DNA of 64,000 nucleotides from Sulfitobacter sp043557345 (GTDB taxonomy: Bacteria > Pseudomonadota > Alphaproteobacteria > Rhodobacterales > Rhodobacteraceae), in NCBI RefSeq assembly GCF_043557345.1, contig NZ_JBIFFV010000006.1, positions 62,001 to 126,000 on the forward strand. The letters are read 5' to 3'. The position numbers and the translations under genes were made by a program. The notes below the pieces were generated by a model. The model was not told the origin of the DNA, did no database searches, and saw only the letters and a list, made by a program, of their open reading frames with translations. Of the stretch, positions 39,124 through 46,479 are shown in pieces; the stretch's first letter is position 1; every line of letters starts with the position of its first letter.

Positions 39124-40848
39124 ATGACCCTTCCTTCGCTTTCGCATTATCTGCCGATCCTCGACTGGGGGCGGCGCTATGACCGCGGCCAGTTCACCGG
39201 GGATATGATCGCGGCGGTGATCGTCACGATCATGCTGATCCCGCAATCGCTGGCCTATGCGCTCTTGGCGGGCATGCCGCCCGAGGCCGGGATCTATGCC
39301 TCCATCGCGCCCATCGTGCTCTACGCCATCTTCGGCACCAGCCGCGCGCTCGCGGTGGGGCCGGTGGCCGTGGTCTCACTGATGACGGCGGCGGCGGTGG
39401 GCGAGATCGCGCAGAGCGGCACGGCGGGCTATGTCACGGCGGCGCTGACGCTGGCCTTCCTGTCGGGCGCGATGCTTCTGGTGCTCGGGCTGCTGCGGCT
39501 CGGGTTTCTGGCGAATTTCCTGTCGCATCCGGTGATCGCGGGGTTCATCACCGCCTCTGGCATCCTGATTGCCGCCAGCCAGTTGCGGCATATTCTGGGG
39601 ATTGAGGCGGAGGGCCATACCCTGCCGCAGATCCTATCCAGCCTCTGGGCGCATCTGGGGGAGGTCAATGCCATCACCCTCGGGCTGGGGCTGGCCGCGA
39701 CCGCCTTCCTGTTCTGGGTGCGGGGCGGGTTGAAGCCGCTGCTGCGGCGTTTGGGGCTGGGGCCGCGTATGGCGGATATCGGCGCCAAGACCGGGCCGGT
39801 GCTGGCGATCGTGGCGACGACAGTGGCGGTCTGGGCCTTTGATCTCGGCGCGCGCGGCGTGGCCATCGTAGGCGAGGTGCCCCAAAGCCTGCCGCCGCTC
39901 ACCCTGCCCTCCTTCTCCCCCCACCTACTGTCGCAGCTTCTTGTCCCGGCACTGCTGATCTCGGTCATCGGCTTTGTCGAGAGCATCAGCGTCGCCCAGA
40001 CCCTGGCCGCGAAGAAACGCCAGAGGATTGACCCGGATCAGGAGTTGATCGGCCTTGGCGGCGCCAACCTTGGCGCGGCCTTTACCGGGGGTTTTCCGGT
40101 CACCGGGGGGTTCTCCCGCTCGGTGGTGAATTTCGACGCGGGCGCCGAGACCCCCGCCGCGGGCGCCTTCACCGCGGTCGGGCTGGCGCTGGCGGCGCTG
40201 TTCCTGACGCCGCTCATCCACTACCTGCCCAAGGCCACGCTGGCCGCCACGATCATTGTCGCGGTGCTGAGCCTCGTGGATTTCTCGATCCTGAAACGCG
40301 CATGGGTCTTCAGCCACGCCGATTTCGCCGCCGTCAGCGTGACGATCCTGCTGACGCTGATCTTCGGCGTCGAGGCTGGGGTCAGCGCGGGGGTCGTGAC
40401 CTCGATCCTCGTGCATCTTTACAAGACCTCGCGCCCGCATATGGCCGTGGTGGGCCGGGTGCCGGGGACCGAGCATTTCCGCAACGTGCTGCGCCACGAG
40501 GTCGAGACCCAGCCCCATGTTCTGAGCCTGCGGGTTGACGAGAGCCTCTATTTCCCCAACGCACGGTTTTTGGAGGATCAACTGGCCCAATATGCCGCCG
40601 ACAAGCCGGAGCTTACGGATGTGGCGCTGATGTTCCCGGCGGTGAACGAGATCGACCTTTCAGCGCTGGAGTCGCTCGAGGCGATCAACACGCGGCTGAA
40701 GGACGCCGATATCCGCCTGCACCTGAGCGAGGTCAAAGGCCCGGTGATGGACCGGCTGAAGCGCAGTCATTTTCTGGATGAACTGACCGGCGAGGTCTTT
40801 CTCAGCCAGCATGAGGCGGCCTGCGCGCTGGCCAAATCCCGGCGGTGA
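39124..40848 (+). CDS. SulP-family anion transporter with STAS domain
   Basis: 574 residues: ten or more membrane helices (about 25-415) and a cytoplasmic STAS domain (about 450-560; VLSLRVDESLYFPNARFLED, NEIDLSALESLEAIN). GMPPEAGIYASIAPIVLYAIFGTSRALAVGPVAV (in parts: PPEAGIYAS, GTSRALAVGPVAV) is the SulP signature. It transports sulfate or another anion; as last gene of the sulfide operon, export of sulfite or sulfate produced by the dioxygenase fits. It starts 50 bases after the dioxygenase. Confidence 0.93.
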   Translation: MTLPSLSHYLPILDWGRRYDRGQFTGDMIAAVIVTIMLIPQSLAYALLAGMPPEAGIYASIAPIVLYAIFGTSRALAVGPVAVVSLMTAAAVGEIAQSGTAGYVTAALTLAFLSGAMLLVLGLLRLGFLANFLSHPVIAGFITASGILIAASQLRHILGIEAEGHTLPQILSSLWAHLGEVNAITLGLGLAATAFLFWVRGGLKPLLRRLGLGPRMADIGAKTGPVLAIVATTVAVWAFDLGARGVAIVGEVPQSLPPLTLPSFSPHLLSQLLVPALLISVIGFVESISVAQTLAAKKRQRIDPDQELIGLGGANLGAAFTGGFPVTGGFSRSVVNFDAGAETPAAGAFTAVGLALAALFLTPLIHYLPKATLAATIIVAVLSLVDFSILKRAWVFSHADFAAVSVTILLTLIFGVEAGVSAGVVTSILVHLYKTSRPHMAVVGRVPGTEHFRNVLRHEVETQPHVLSLRVDESLYFPNARFLEDQLAQYAADKPELTDVALMFPAVNEIDLSALESLEAINTRLKDADIRLHLSEVKGPVMDRLKRSHFLDELTGEVFLSQHEAACALAKSRR

Positions 40849-40901
40849 GGCCACCGTGCGAATTTTCAGGAACCGCGCCGCCCGCTGCGCGTTGGCCTGC
40901 C

Positions 40902-41366
40902 ATGAACAAGACATTTGCCCGCGCCGCCGCCCTCTCCGCCAGTATTTTCGCCACCGCCGCCACTGCCGAGGAGGTGGGCAAGGTGGATGTGGATTGGCTG
41001 GGCAATGACATCATCGTCGAAGCCGTGGCCGACCCCAAGGTGAAGGGCGTGACCTGCCATCTCGCCTATTTCGAACGCGGGCTGATTGACCGGTTGCAAA
41101 AGGGCAATTGGTTCGAAGATCCGTCAAACTCTTCGATCTCCTGCCGCCAGACCGGCCCGATTGAGATCGGCGATATCGACCGTGGCGACGAGGGCGAAAA
41201 CGTCTTTAGCGAGCGTCGCTCGATCATCTTCAAGACTTTGAAGGTCAAGCGTATTTTCGACGAAGCGAACAATACGCTGATCTACATCAGCCACAGCCAG
41301 CAGGTGCAGGACGGCTCGGCCAAGACCTCCATGTCGACGGTGCCTTTGTACCAGCCCGGCCAGTAG
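40902..41366 (+). CDS. creA: CreA family protein
   Basis: 154 residues: signal peptide MNKTFARAAALSASIFATAATA, then the CreA domain: VGKVDVDWLGNDIIVEAVADPKVKGVTCHLAYFERG (in parts GKVDVDWLGND, GVTCHLAYFERG), SISCRQTGPI, FKTLKVKRIFDEANNTLIYISHSQ. Two conserved cysteines, probably a disulfide. Exported, function unknown. It starts 53 bases after the SulP gene on the same strand but looks independent. Confidence 0.9.
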   Translation: MNKTFARAAALSASIFATAATAEEVGKVDVDWLGNDIIVEAVADPKVKGVTCHLAYFERGLIDRLQKGNWFEDPSNSSISCRQTGPIEIGDIDRGDEGENVFSERRSIIFKTLKVKRIFDEANNTLIYISHSQQVQDGSAKTSMSTVPLYQPGQ

Positions 41367-41485
41367 AGCCAAAAGCCGAAGATCGCTTAGGCAAAGCCTT
41401 GCCATCAGCGCGATCCCGCCTTGTCGGGCTTCCTGCCTGCGATATGCTGCGCGGAAAGGCAACATCGCAGCGACAGGCAGGTTTT

Positions 41486-42634
41486 ATGAGACATTCACGC
41501 AGAACATTCGCATTCGGCCTTGCCGCATTGGGGCTGACCTCGGCCTGTTCGACCGGGGGCGGCGCGCTTGGCCCCGCGGCGGCGGCGGGGGTGCCGGACG
41601 ATCTGCGCCCCGTGCCCAACGCGGGCTATGACGCATGGGTCGCGGCCTTCAAAAGCCGCGCCTCTGCACAGGGAATTTCGGCCAGCACCTTGGCCCAAGG
41701 ATTTCGCGGCGCGGGCTATCTGCCCGGCGTGGTCAAGCGCGACCGCAACCAGACGGAATTCAGCCGCAGCTTGGAAGATTACCTCGCCATCGCCGCCTCG
41801 GACGAGCGGGTGTCGAAGGGGCGCGCGGCCTTTGCCCGGCACCGCAGCACATTGAACGCGATTGAGAGCCGCTACGGCGTGGCCGCAGAGATCGTCGCGG
41901 CGGTCTGGGGCTTGGAGAGCTTCTTTGGCGAGCGGCGCGGCAATGTGCCTGTCGTCTCGGCCACCTCGACATTGGCCTATGACGGGCGGCGCGGGGCGTT
42001 CTTTGAAAAACAGTTGATCGCCGCGCTGAAGATCCTGCAAAACGGTGACATCACGGCCGACCGGCTGACCGGCTCTTGGGCCGGGGCCATGGGACATACG
42101 CAGTTCATCCCCACCTCTTACCAAGTCTTCGCGGTGGATTTCACCGGCGATGGGCGGCGCGATATCTGGTCGGAAGACCCCAGCGATGCGCTGGCCTCTA
42201 CCGCCGCATATCTGTCGCGCAACGGCTGGACGCGGGGCGTGAAATGGGGCGGCGAGCTGGGCAGCCTCCCCGCCAGCGCGGGGTCGGTGATCCAGCCGCA
42301 GGCGGGCGGGCCGCAGTTCGTGGTGACCAGCAACTTCCGCGCGTTGAAACGCTACAACAACTCCGACAGCTATGCGATTGGCGTGGGCCATCTGGCGGAT
42401 CGGATCGCGGGCGGCGGGCCGCTGCGCGGCAGTTTCCCGCCCGACGCCAATGGGCTGACCAAGGACGACCGCATCGCGTTACAGCAACGGCTCACCGCGC
42501 GGGGATTCGATACCGATGGCGCGGATGGGGTGATCGGGCCGAACAGCCGCAAGGCGATCAGCGCCTATCAGGCCAGCGTGGGCCTGCCCGCGACGGGTGA
42601 ACCTTCGGTCGAGTTGCTGCGCCGGTTGCAGTAG
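41486..42634 (+). CDS. Lytic murein transglycosylase (MltB family) with peptidoglycan-binding domain
   Basis: 382 residues. Signal ending in lipobox TSAC (Cys18), so probably lipid-anchored. The catalytic domain (about 45-300) has AVWGLESFFGERRGN, with catalytic Glu near 140, and GAMGHTQFIPTSYQ and YNNSDSYAIGVGHLADRI. A C-terminal PG_binding_1 domain (about 325-380; LQQRLTARGFDTDGADGVIG) follows. It cleaves peptidoglycan glycosidic bonds with 1,6-anhydro product. The ribosome site AGGCAGG is a little before ATG. It lies just outside the flagellar cluster, converging with fliI. Confidence 0.92.
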   Translation: MRHSRRTFAFGLAALGLTSACSTGGGALGPAAAAGVPDDLRPVPNAGYDAWVAAFKSRASAQGISASTLAQGFRGAGYLPGVVKRDRNQTEFSRSLEDYLAIAASDERVSKGRAAFARHRSTLNAIESRYGVAAEIVAAVWGLESFFGERRGNVPVVSATSTLAYDGRRGAFFEKQLIAALKILQNGDITADRLTGSWAGAMGHTQFIPTSYQVFAVDFTGDGRRDIWSEDPSDALASTAAYLSRNGWTRGVKWGGELGSLPASAGSVIQPQAGGPQFVVTSNFRALKRYNNSDSYAIGVGHLADRIAGGGPLRGSFPPDANGLTKDDRIALQQRLTARGFDTDGADGVIGPNSRKAISAYQASVGLPATGEPSVELLRRLQ

Positions 42635-42714
42635 GCGACGTAGCTCGGTCCTTCCCACCCTCCACGCTGGGGCGGGCGGCGAGGCAATCGGGGCAACGTT
42701 TTTATACCACGGAG

Positions 42715-42750
42715 GGCAGCGCCGCCCCAGGGGGGCGGGTCGGCGCTGCC
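42715..42750. terminator. Inverted repeat between convergent transglycosylase and fliI
   Basis: Perfect 10-bp arms GGCAGCGCCG (42715-42724) / CGGCGCTGCC (42741-42750) with a G/C-rich loop of 16, centrally placed in the 161-base gap between two converging genes. No T-run next to it. Confidence 0.5.
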
Positions 42751-42795
42751 CGGCCTGCGACCGGGCGACCCGAGAAGGTCAATCTGCGGTAAGGT

Positions 42796-44136
42796 CTAGC
42801 CCGGGCTGATGCCTGCGCTGTCGAGCATCCCCGCCACCTCGGCGAAAGAGGATTGTGGCGGGGTGTGTTCAGCCTTGCGCTGGCTGAGGAAGGTTTCGCA
42901 AGGTCCGGCAAAGGCGATGGCGCGGTCAAGCTCGGGGTTGCTGCCCGCGCGGTAGGCCCCGATACGGATCAATTCCTCCATATCCGCATGGGCCGCCAGC
43001 GCCTTATGGGCGGCGGTGAGGAGCGTATATTCCACATCACTGTGGCAATCCGGCAACGTTCGAGAGACGCTCGCCAGCAGGTCAATCGCCGGGTAGCGGC
43101 CCTTTTCGGCGATCTTTCGGTCGAGCACGATATGCCCATCAGTGATCCCGCGCACCGCGTCGGCGATGGGATCGTTCATGTCGTCGCCATCCACCAAAAC
43201 GGTGAAAATCGCGGTGATGTCGCCCTTGCCAACCGGCCCCGGCCCGGCGCGTTCCAGCATCTGGGGAAGCTCCGAAAAAACCGTCGGCGGATAGCCCTTG
43301 GCGGTGGGCGGTTCGCGCGAGGCGAGGCCGATTTCACGCTGCGCCATGGCGAAGCGGGTGACGCTGTCCATCAAGAGCAGCACATGTTGGCCCTGATCGC
43401 GGAAATGTTCGGCCACGGCCATGGCGGTCCAAGCGGCTTGGCGGCGGGTCAGCGGTGGCTCATCGCCCGTGGCGACGACGAGTACCGCCTTCTCCATCCC
43501 CTCGGGGCCGAGGTCGGAGGCGATGAAATCCTGCACCTCGCGCCCGCGTTCGCCAACCAGTGCCATGACGACCACATCGCACTCCGTATAGCGTGCCAGC
43601 ATGGCCATAAGCGTCGATTTCCCGACGCCGGAGCCTGCGAAAATGCCCAAGCGCTGGCCCTGACAAAGCGGGGTGAAAACATCGAGCGCGCGCACATGGG
43701 TCGCCAGTTTCGGCCCGATGCGCTTGCGGTCGAAGGCGCCGGGCGGGGCGGCGCGCAGCGGGCGGGGCTCGTTGCCCTCGGGCAGATGCCCTTTCCCGTC
43801 GAGCGGTGTGGCCGACGCGCTGATCACCCGGCCCTTCCAGCTTTCATCGGGGCGGATCACATCGCGGCCAATCGCGACCTCGACCCGGTCGCCCGCCGCG
43901 ACCCCGCGCCATGAGCCGAAGGGAAGCAATTCCGTACCGTGGCTGCCCAGCCCCACCACCTCGGCTTGGACCGGCCCGTCGGAGCCATGCACGATACAAC
44001 GCTCGCCGATGCCCAAGACCCGCTCCAACCCCACGGCGGTCAGCGTGATGCCGGTGATCGCGCGCACTTCGCCGGTGATCTCGGCCTCGCCTGCCTCGCG
44101 GGCGAAACTGGTCAGCTCGGAAAAGAGTGTCTGCAT
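42796..44136 (-). CDS. fliI: Flagellum-specific ATPase
   Basis: 446-residue ATPase of the flagellar type III export apparatus, F1-beta-like. Walker A AGSGVGKST (about 167-175), Walker B VLLLMDSVTRFA, and KGYPPTVFSELPQMLERAG, a FliI/ATP-synthase signature. Start MQTLFSELTSF at 44136 with AGAGGA upstream; the longer start at 44166 has none. Transcribed away from flgB; only 70 bases separate the two starts, so the promoters overlap. Confidence 0.96.
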   Translation of the reverse strand: MQTLFSELTSFAREAGEAEITGEVRAITGITLTAVGLERVLGIGERCIVHGSDGPVQAEVVGLGSHGTELLPFGSWRGVAAGDRVEVAIGRDVIRPDESWKGRVISASATPLDGKGHLPEGNEPRPLRAAPPGAFDRKRIGPKLATHVRALDVFTPLCQGQRLGIFAGSGVGKSTLMAMLARYTECDVVVMALVGERGREVQDFIASDLGPEGMEKAVLVVATGDEPPLTRRQAAWTAMAVAEHFRDQGQHVLLLMDSVTRFAMAQREIGLASREPPTAKGYPPTVFSELPQMLERAGPGPVGKGDITAIFTVLVDGDDMNDPIADAVRGITDGHIVLDRKIAEKGRYPAIDLLASVSRTLPDCHSDVEYTLLTAAHKALAAHADMEELIRIGAYRAGSNPELDRAIAFAGPCETFLSQRKAEHTPPQSSFAEVAGMLDSAGISPG

Positions 44137-44206
44137 GGATAAATTTCCTCTAGGAGCGCGGGGCAATATTTACTATACAAGGATTAAACAGGCTATAGGC
44201 AAAAAA

Positions 44207-44611
44207 ATGAACTTGTCTAATCTTTCTATTCTTGGACTGGCGTCAGACCGGATGCAGTGGCTCTCGACCCGGCAAAAGGTCGTGTCGGAAAACGTCGCCA
44301 ATGCCTCGACCCCGAATTACAAGGCGCGCGACGTGTCGTCCTTTGAAACGATGCTCAGCGGCGAGTTGTCGCGCGATACCGGGCTGGTGACCACCCATGA
44401 CAAACACTTCACCGGCGTCGCCCATGGCACGCCCGGCGTGCGCGAGGTGACGGATGGCCACGCCAAGGGCACCACGTTGGATGGCAATACCGTGAACCTC
44501 GAAGAACAGGCCGTGAAGGCCGCCGAGATTGGCGATCATTACAGGTTGGCCGCACAGCTTTACCGCAAAAGCTATGACATGCTGACCATGGCCGTCACCG
44601 GAAACAGGTAA
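44207..44611 (+). CDS. flgB: Flagellar basal-body rod protein FlgB
   Basis: 134 residues, proximal rod. The rod-protein N-terminal motif is ENVANASTPNYKARD (about 29-43) and the C-terminal helix EQAVKAAEIGDHYRLAAQLYRKSYDMLTMAV is the rod signature. Start at MNLSNLSILGLASDRM, with only AUAGG upstream; longer frames run through the fliI promoter. First gene of flgB-flgC-fliE-fliQ-slt-flhA-fliR-flhB. Confidence 0.95.
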   Translation: MNLSNLSILGLASDRMQWLSTRQKVVSENVANASTPNYKARDVSSFETMLSGELSRDTGLVTTHDKHFTGVAHGTPGVREVTDGHAKGTTLDGNTVNLEEQAVKAAEIGDHYRLAAQLYRKSYDMLTMAVTGNR

Positions 44612-44620
44612 GGAAAGCCC

Positions 44621-45031
44621 ATGGATCCGCTTCAGTCCATCGCCAAGATCGCCGCCAGCGGGATGACCGCGCAGACCGCGCGTTTGCGGGTGATCTCGGA
44701 AAACGTGGCCAATGCCGATTCAACGGGCACCACGCCCGGCGCCGATCCATTTCGCCGCAAGACCATCAGTTTCTCGGAGTTGATCGACCGCAATGGCGGC
44801 GGCTCTTTGGTGGAGGTCGACCGTATCGGGCGCGACCAATCTCCCTTTCGCCGCGATTATGACCCGGCGCATCCGGCGGCGGATGAAACCGGCTATGTCA
44901 AACGCCCCAATGTCGATCCGATCATCGAGATGGCCAATATGCGCGAAGCCTCGCGCAACTATGAGGCCAATATGAACATGTTCGAGTCGGGCCGCCGGAT
45001 GCGCGGTCAGATGCTCGACCTGCTGAAGTGA
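44621..45031 (+). CDS. flgC: Flagellar basal-body rod protein FlgC
   Basis: 136 residues, proximal rod. ISENVANADSTGTTPGADPFRRK near 26-48 and the C-terminal NVDPIIEMANMREASRNYEANMNMFE (in parts: GYVKRPNVDPI, EMANMREASRNYEAN) are diagnostic. Ribosome site AGGAAAG; nine bases after flgB. Confidence 0.96.
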   Translation: MDPLQSIAKIAASGMTAQTARLRVISENVANADSTGTTPGADPFRRKTISFSELIDRNGGGSLVEVDRIGRDQSPFRRDYDPAHPAADETGYVKRPNVDPIIEMANMREASRNYEANMNMFESGRRMRGQMLDLLK

Positions 45032-45043
45032 GGCTGACCTGAG

Positions 45044-45376
45044 ATGAGCGATCCCGCCTCCCTGATCTCGACCGCCGCGGTCCGTGGTGCCTATCGCACC
45101 TCGCAATCGCTGACGGCGCAAAAGGGTGAAGCCATCGCCGAAGAGGCCGGTGCCAGCGCCAATAGTTTCACCAATATGGTGCAGCAAGCCTCGGAAAGCG
45201 CGCTGGAAACGGTGCGCGAGGGCGAAGCCGTGGCCCAAGCCGGGCTGCGCGGTGAGGCGGATACCCAGCAGGTTGTCGAAGCCATGCTGGCGATGGAATC
45301 CACCGTCAAAGTGGCCGTCTCTGTGCGCGACCGCTTTGTCGAAGCCTATCAGGAAATTCTGCGGATGCCGATCTAG
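45044..45376 (+). CDS. fliE: Flagellar hook-basal body complex protein FliE
   Basis: 110 residues. FliE connects the MS ring to the rod. The C-terminal half has the family pattern: a helix from SFTNMVQQASESALETVREGE, then ADTQQVVEAMLAMESTVKVAVSVRDRFVEAYQEILRMPI (in parts: VVEAMLAMESTVKVA, VEAYQEILRMPI). It begins 12 bases after flgC. Confidence 0.94.
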   Translation: MSDPASLISTAAVRGAYRTSQSLTAQKGEAIAEEAGASANSFTNMVQQASESALETVREGEAVAQAGLRGEADTQQVVEAMLAMESTVKVAVSVRDRFVEAYQEILRMPI

Positions 45377-45379
45377 GCC

Positions 45380-45649
45380 ATGACCGAAACCCAGACCTAT
45401 GACATCATCTCTGCTACCGTCTGGGCCGTGCTTCTGGCCTCGGGTCCGGTGTTGGGGGTGGCGCTGGCGATTGGTCTGGTGATCGCGTTCTTTCAAGCGC
45501 TCACGCAGATTCAGGAAATGACGCTGACCTTCGTGCCCAAGATCGTGATGATCTTTGTCACCCTGCTGGCGGCGACGCCCTTCATGTATGCGACGCTGAA
45601 GAACCTGTCGGACACGATTTTCGACCTCGTGCAGAACGGTGGGCTATGA
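45380..45649 (+). CDS. fliQ: Flagellar export protein FliQ
   Basis: 89 residues, two membrane helices (about 15-40, 51-75). ALAIGLVIAFFQALTQIQEMTLTFVPKIV (in parts: IAFFQALTQIQEMTL) is the FliQ core. It forms part of the export gate with FliP and FliR. The stop overlaps the next gene by 4 bases. Confidence 0.95.
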   Translation: MTETQTYDIISATVWAVLLASGPVLGVALAIGLVIAFFQALTQIQEMTLTFVPKIVMIFVTLLAATPFMYATLKNLSDTIFDLVQNGGL

Positions 45650-46479
45650 GGGGCTGGCGGCATATCGCGGCGGCGGCCCTTCTGGGTGCCGCGCTCGCCT
45701 CCCCCACTCTCGCGCAGGGCTGGGGGTCTTTCTATGAGCCGTCACAGAAAAACGCGGTGACCAAGACTGCGCGGAGGCTGGCCACCAAGGGCGGGCCTGA
45801 AGGCGTCTGCATCCGCGAGATCCTTGCCGCCCAAACCCGGCATGGCATCCCCGACAATCTGCTGCTGGCCATCGGCCTGCAAGAGGCGGGCACCCGCCGC
45901 AACGGGCATTTCACCGTCTGGCCCTATGCGGTCAATGCCGCGGGCGAAGGGCGGCTGTTCGACAGCCGCACTGCCGCGCTGGATTGGATTGCAGAGCGTC
46001 AGGCAAGCGGCATCCGCTCGATCGACGTGGGCTGTATGCAGATCAACATGCGCTGGCACCCGGATGCTTTCGACAGCCCCGTCCAGGGGTTCGATCCACG
46101 GGTAAACGTCGACTACGCGGCGCGTTTCCTCAAGCGCTTGCACCGGCGCACGGGCAGTTGGCTACAGGCGGCGGGGTCGTACCACTCCTTTGAGCCGGAA
46201 TACCGCGACACCTACCTCGACCGGCTGCAAAAGAACATTTCCGCCGCCAATGCGCGGCTGCCGGAGTTTCAGGCGCTGGCCAGCGCCAGCCCCGTTCCCG
46301 CGCGTCCGCGCAAGACGGCCCGCAACACGTCGACCAGTTATGACAGGCTGGCGGCCAAGGCCACATGGGGCGCGCAGATCGGCGGGGCGGCGAACGCGCG
46401 GCGTTCGCTTTATTCGGCCCATGAGATGCAGCCGGTTCTGCCGCAGTTCACCACCGTCCGGGCGGAGGATGCGGGATGA
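45646..46479 (+). CDS. Flagellum-associated lytic transglycosylase (SltF-like)
   Basis: 277 residues: signal peptide MRGWRHIAAAALLGAALASPTLAQ, SLT-type domain (about 52-205) with catalytic Glu80 in AIGLQEAGT and the VGCMQINMRWHP segment (129-139), then a basic C-terminal tail. Location in the fli/flh export-gene operon, overlapping fliQ and flhA by 4 bases each, matches SltF, the rod-associated muramidase I recall from R. sphaeroides, which is directed by FlgJ. FlgJ in this window (61038-61340) lacks a muramidase domain, so this enzyme should open the peptidoglycan for the rod. Confidence 0.87.
   Translation: MRGWRHIAAAALLGAALASPTLAQGWGSFYEPSQKNAVTKTARRLATKGGPEGVCIREILAAQTRHGIPDNLLLAIGLQEAGTRRNGHFTVWPYAVNAAGEGRLFDSRTAALDWIAERQASGIRSIDVGCMQINMRWHPDAFDSPVQGFDPRVNVDYAARFLKRLHRRTGSWLQAAGSYHSFEPEYRDTYLDRLQKNISAANARLPEFQALASASPVPARPRKTARNTSTSYDRLAAKATWGAQIGGAANARRSLYSAHEMQPVLPQFTTVRAEDAG

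Noticed and set aside
41390..41403. GGCAA-AGCC-TTGCC stem between creA and the transglycosylase gene as a terminator
   Set aside because: Only 5 bp, no T-run and within GC-rich DNA; too weak to call.
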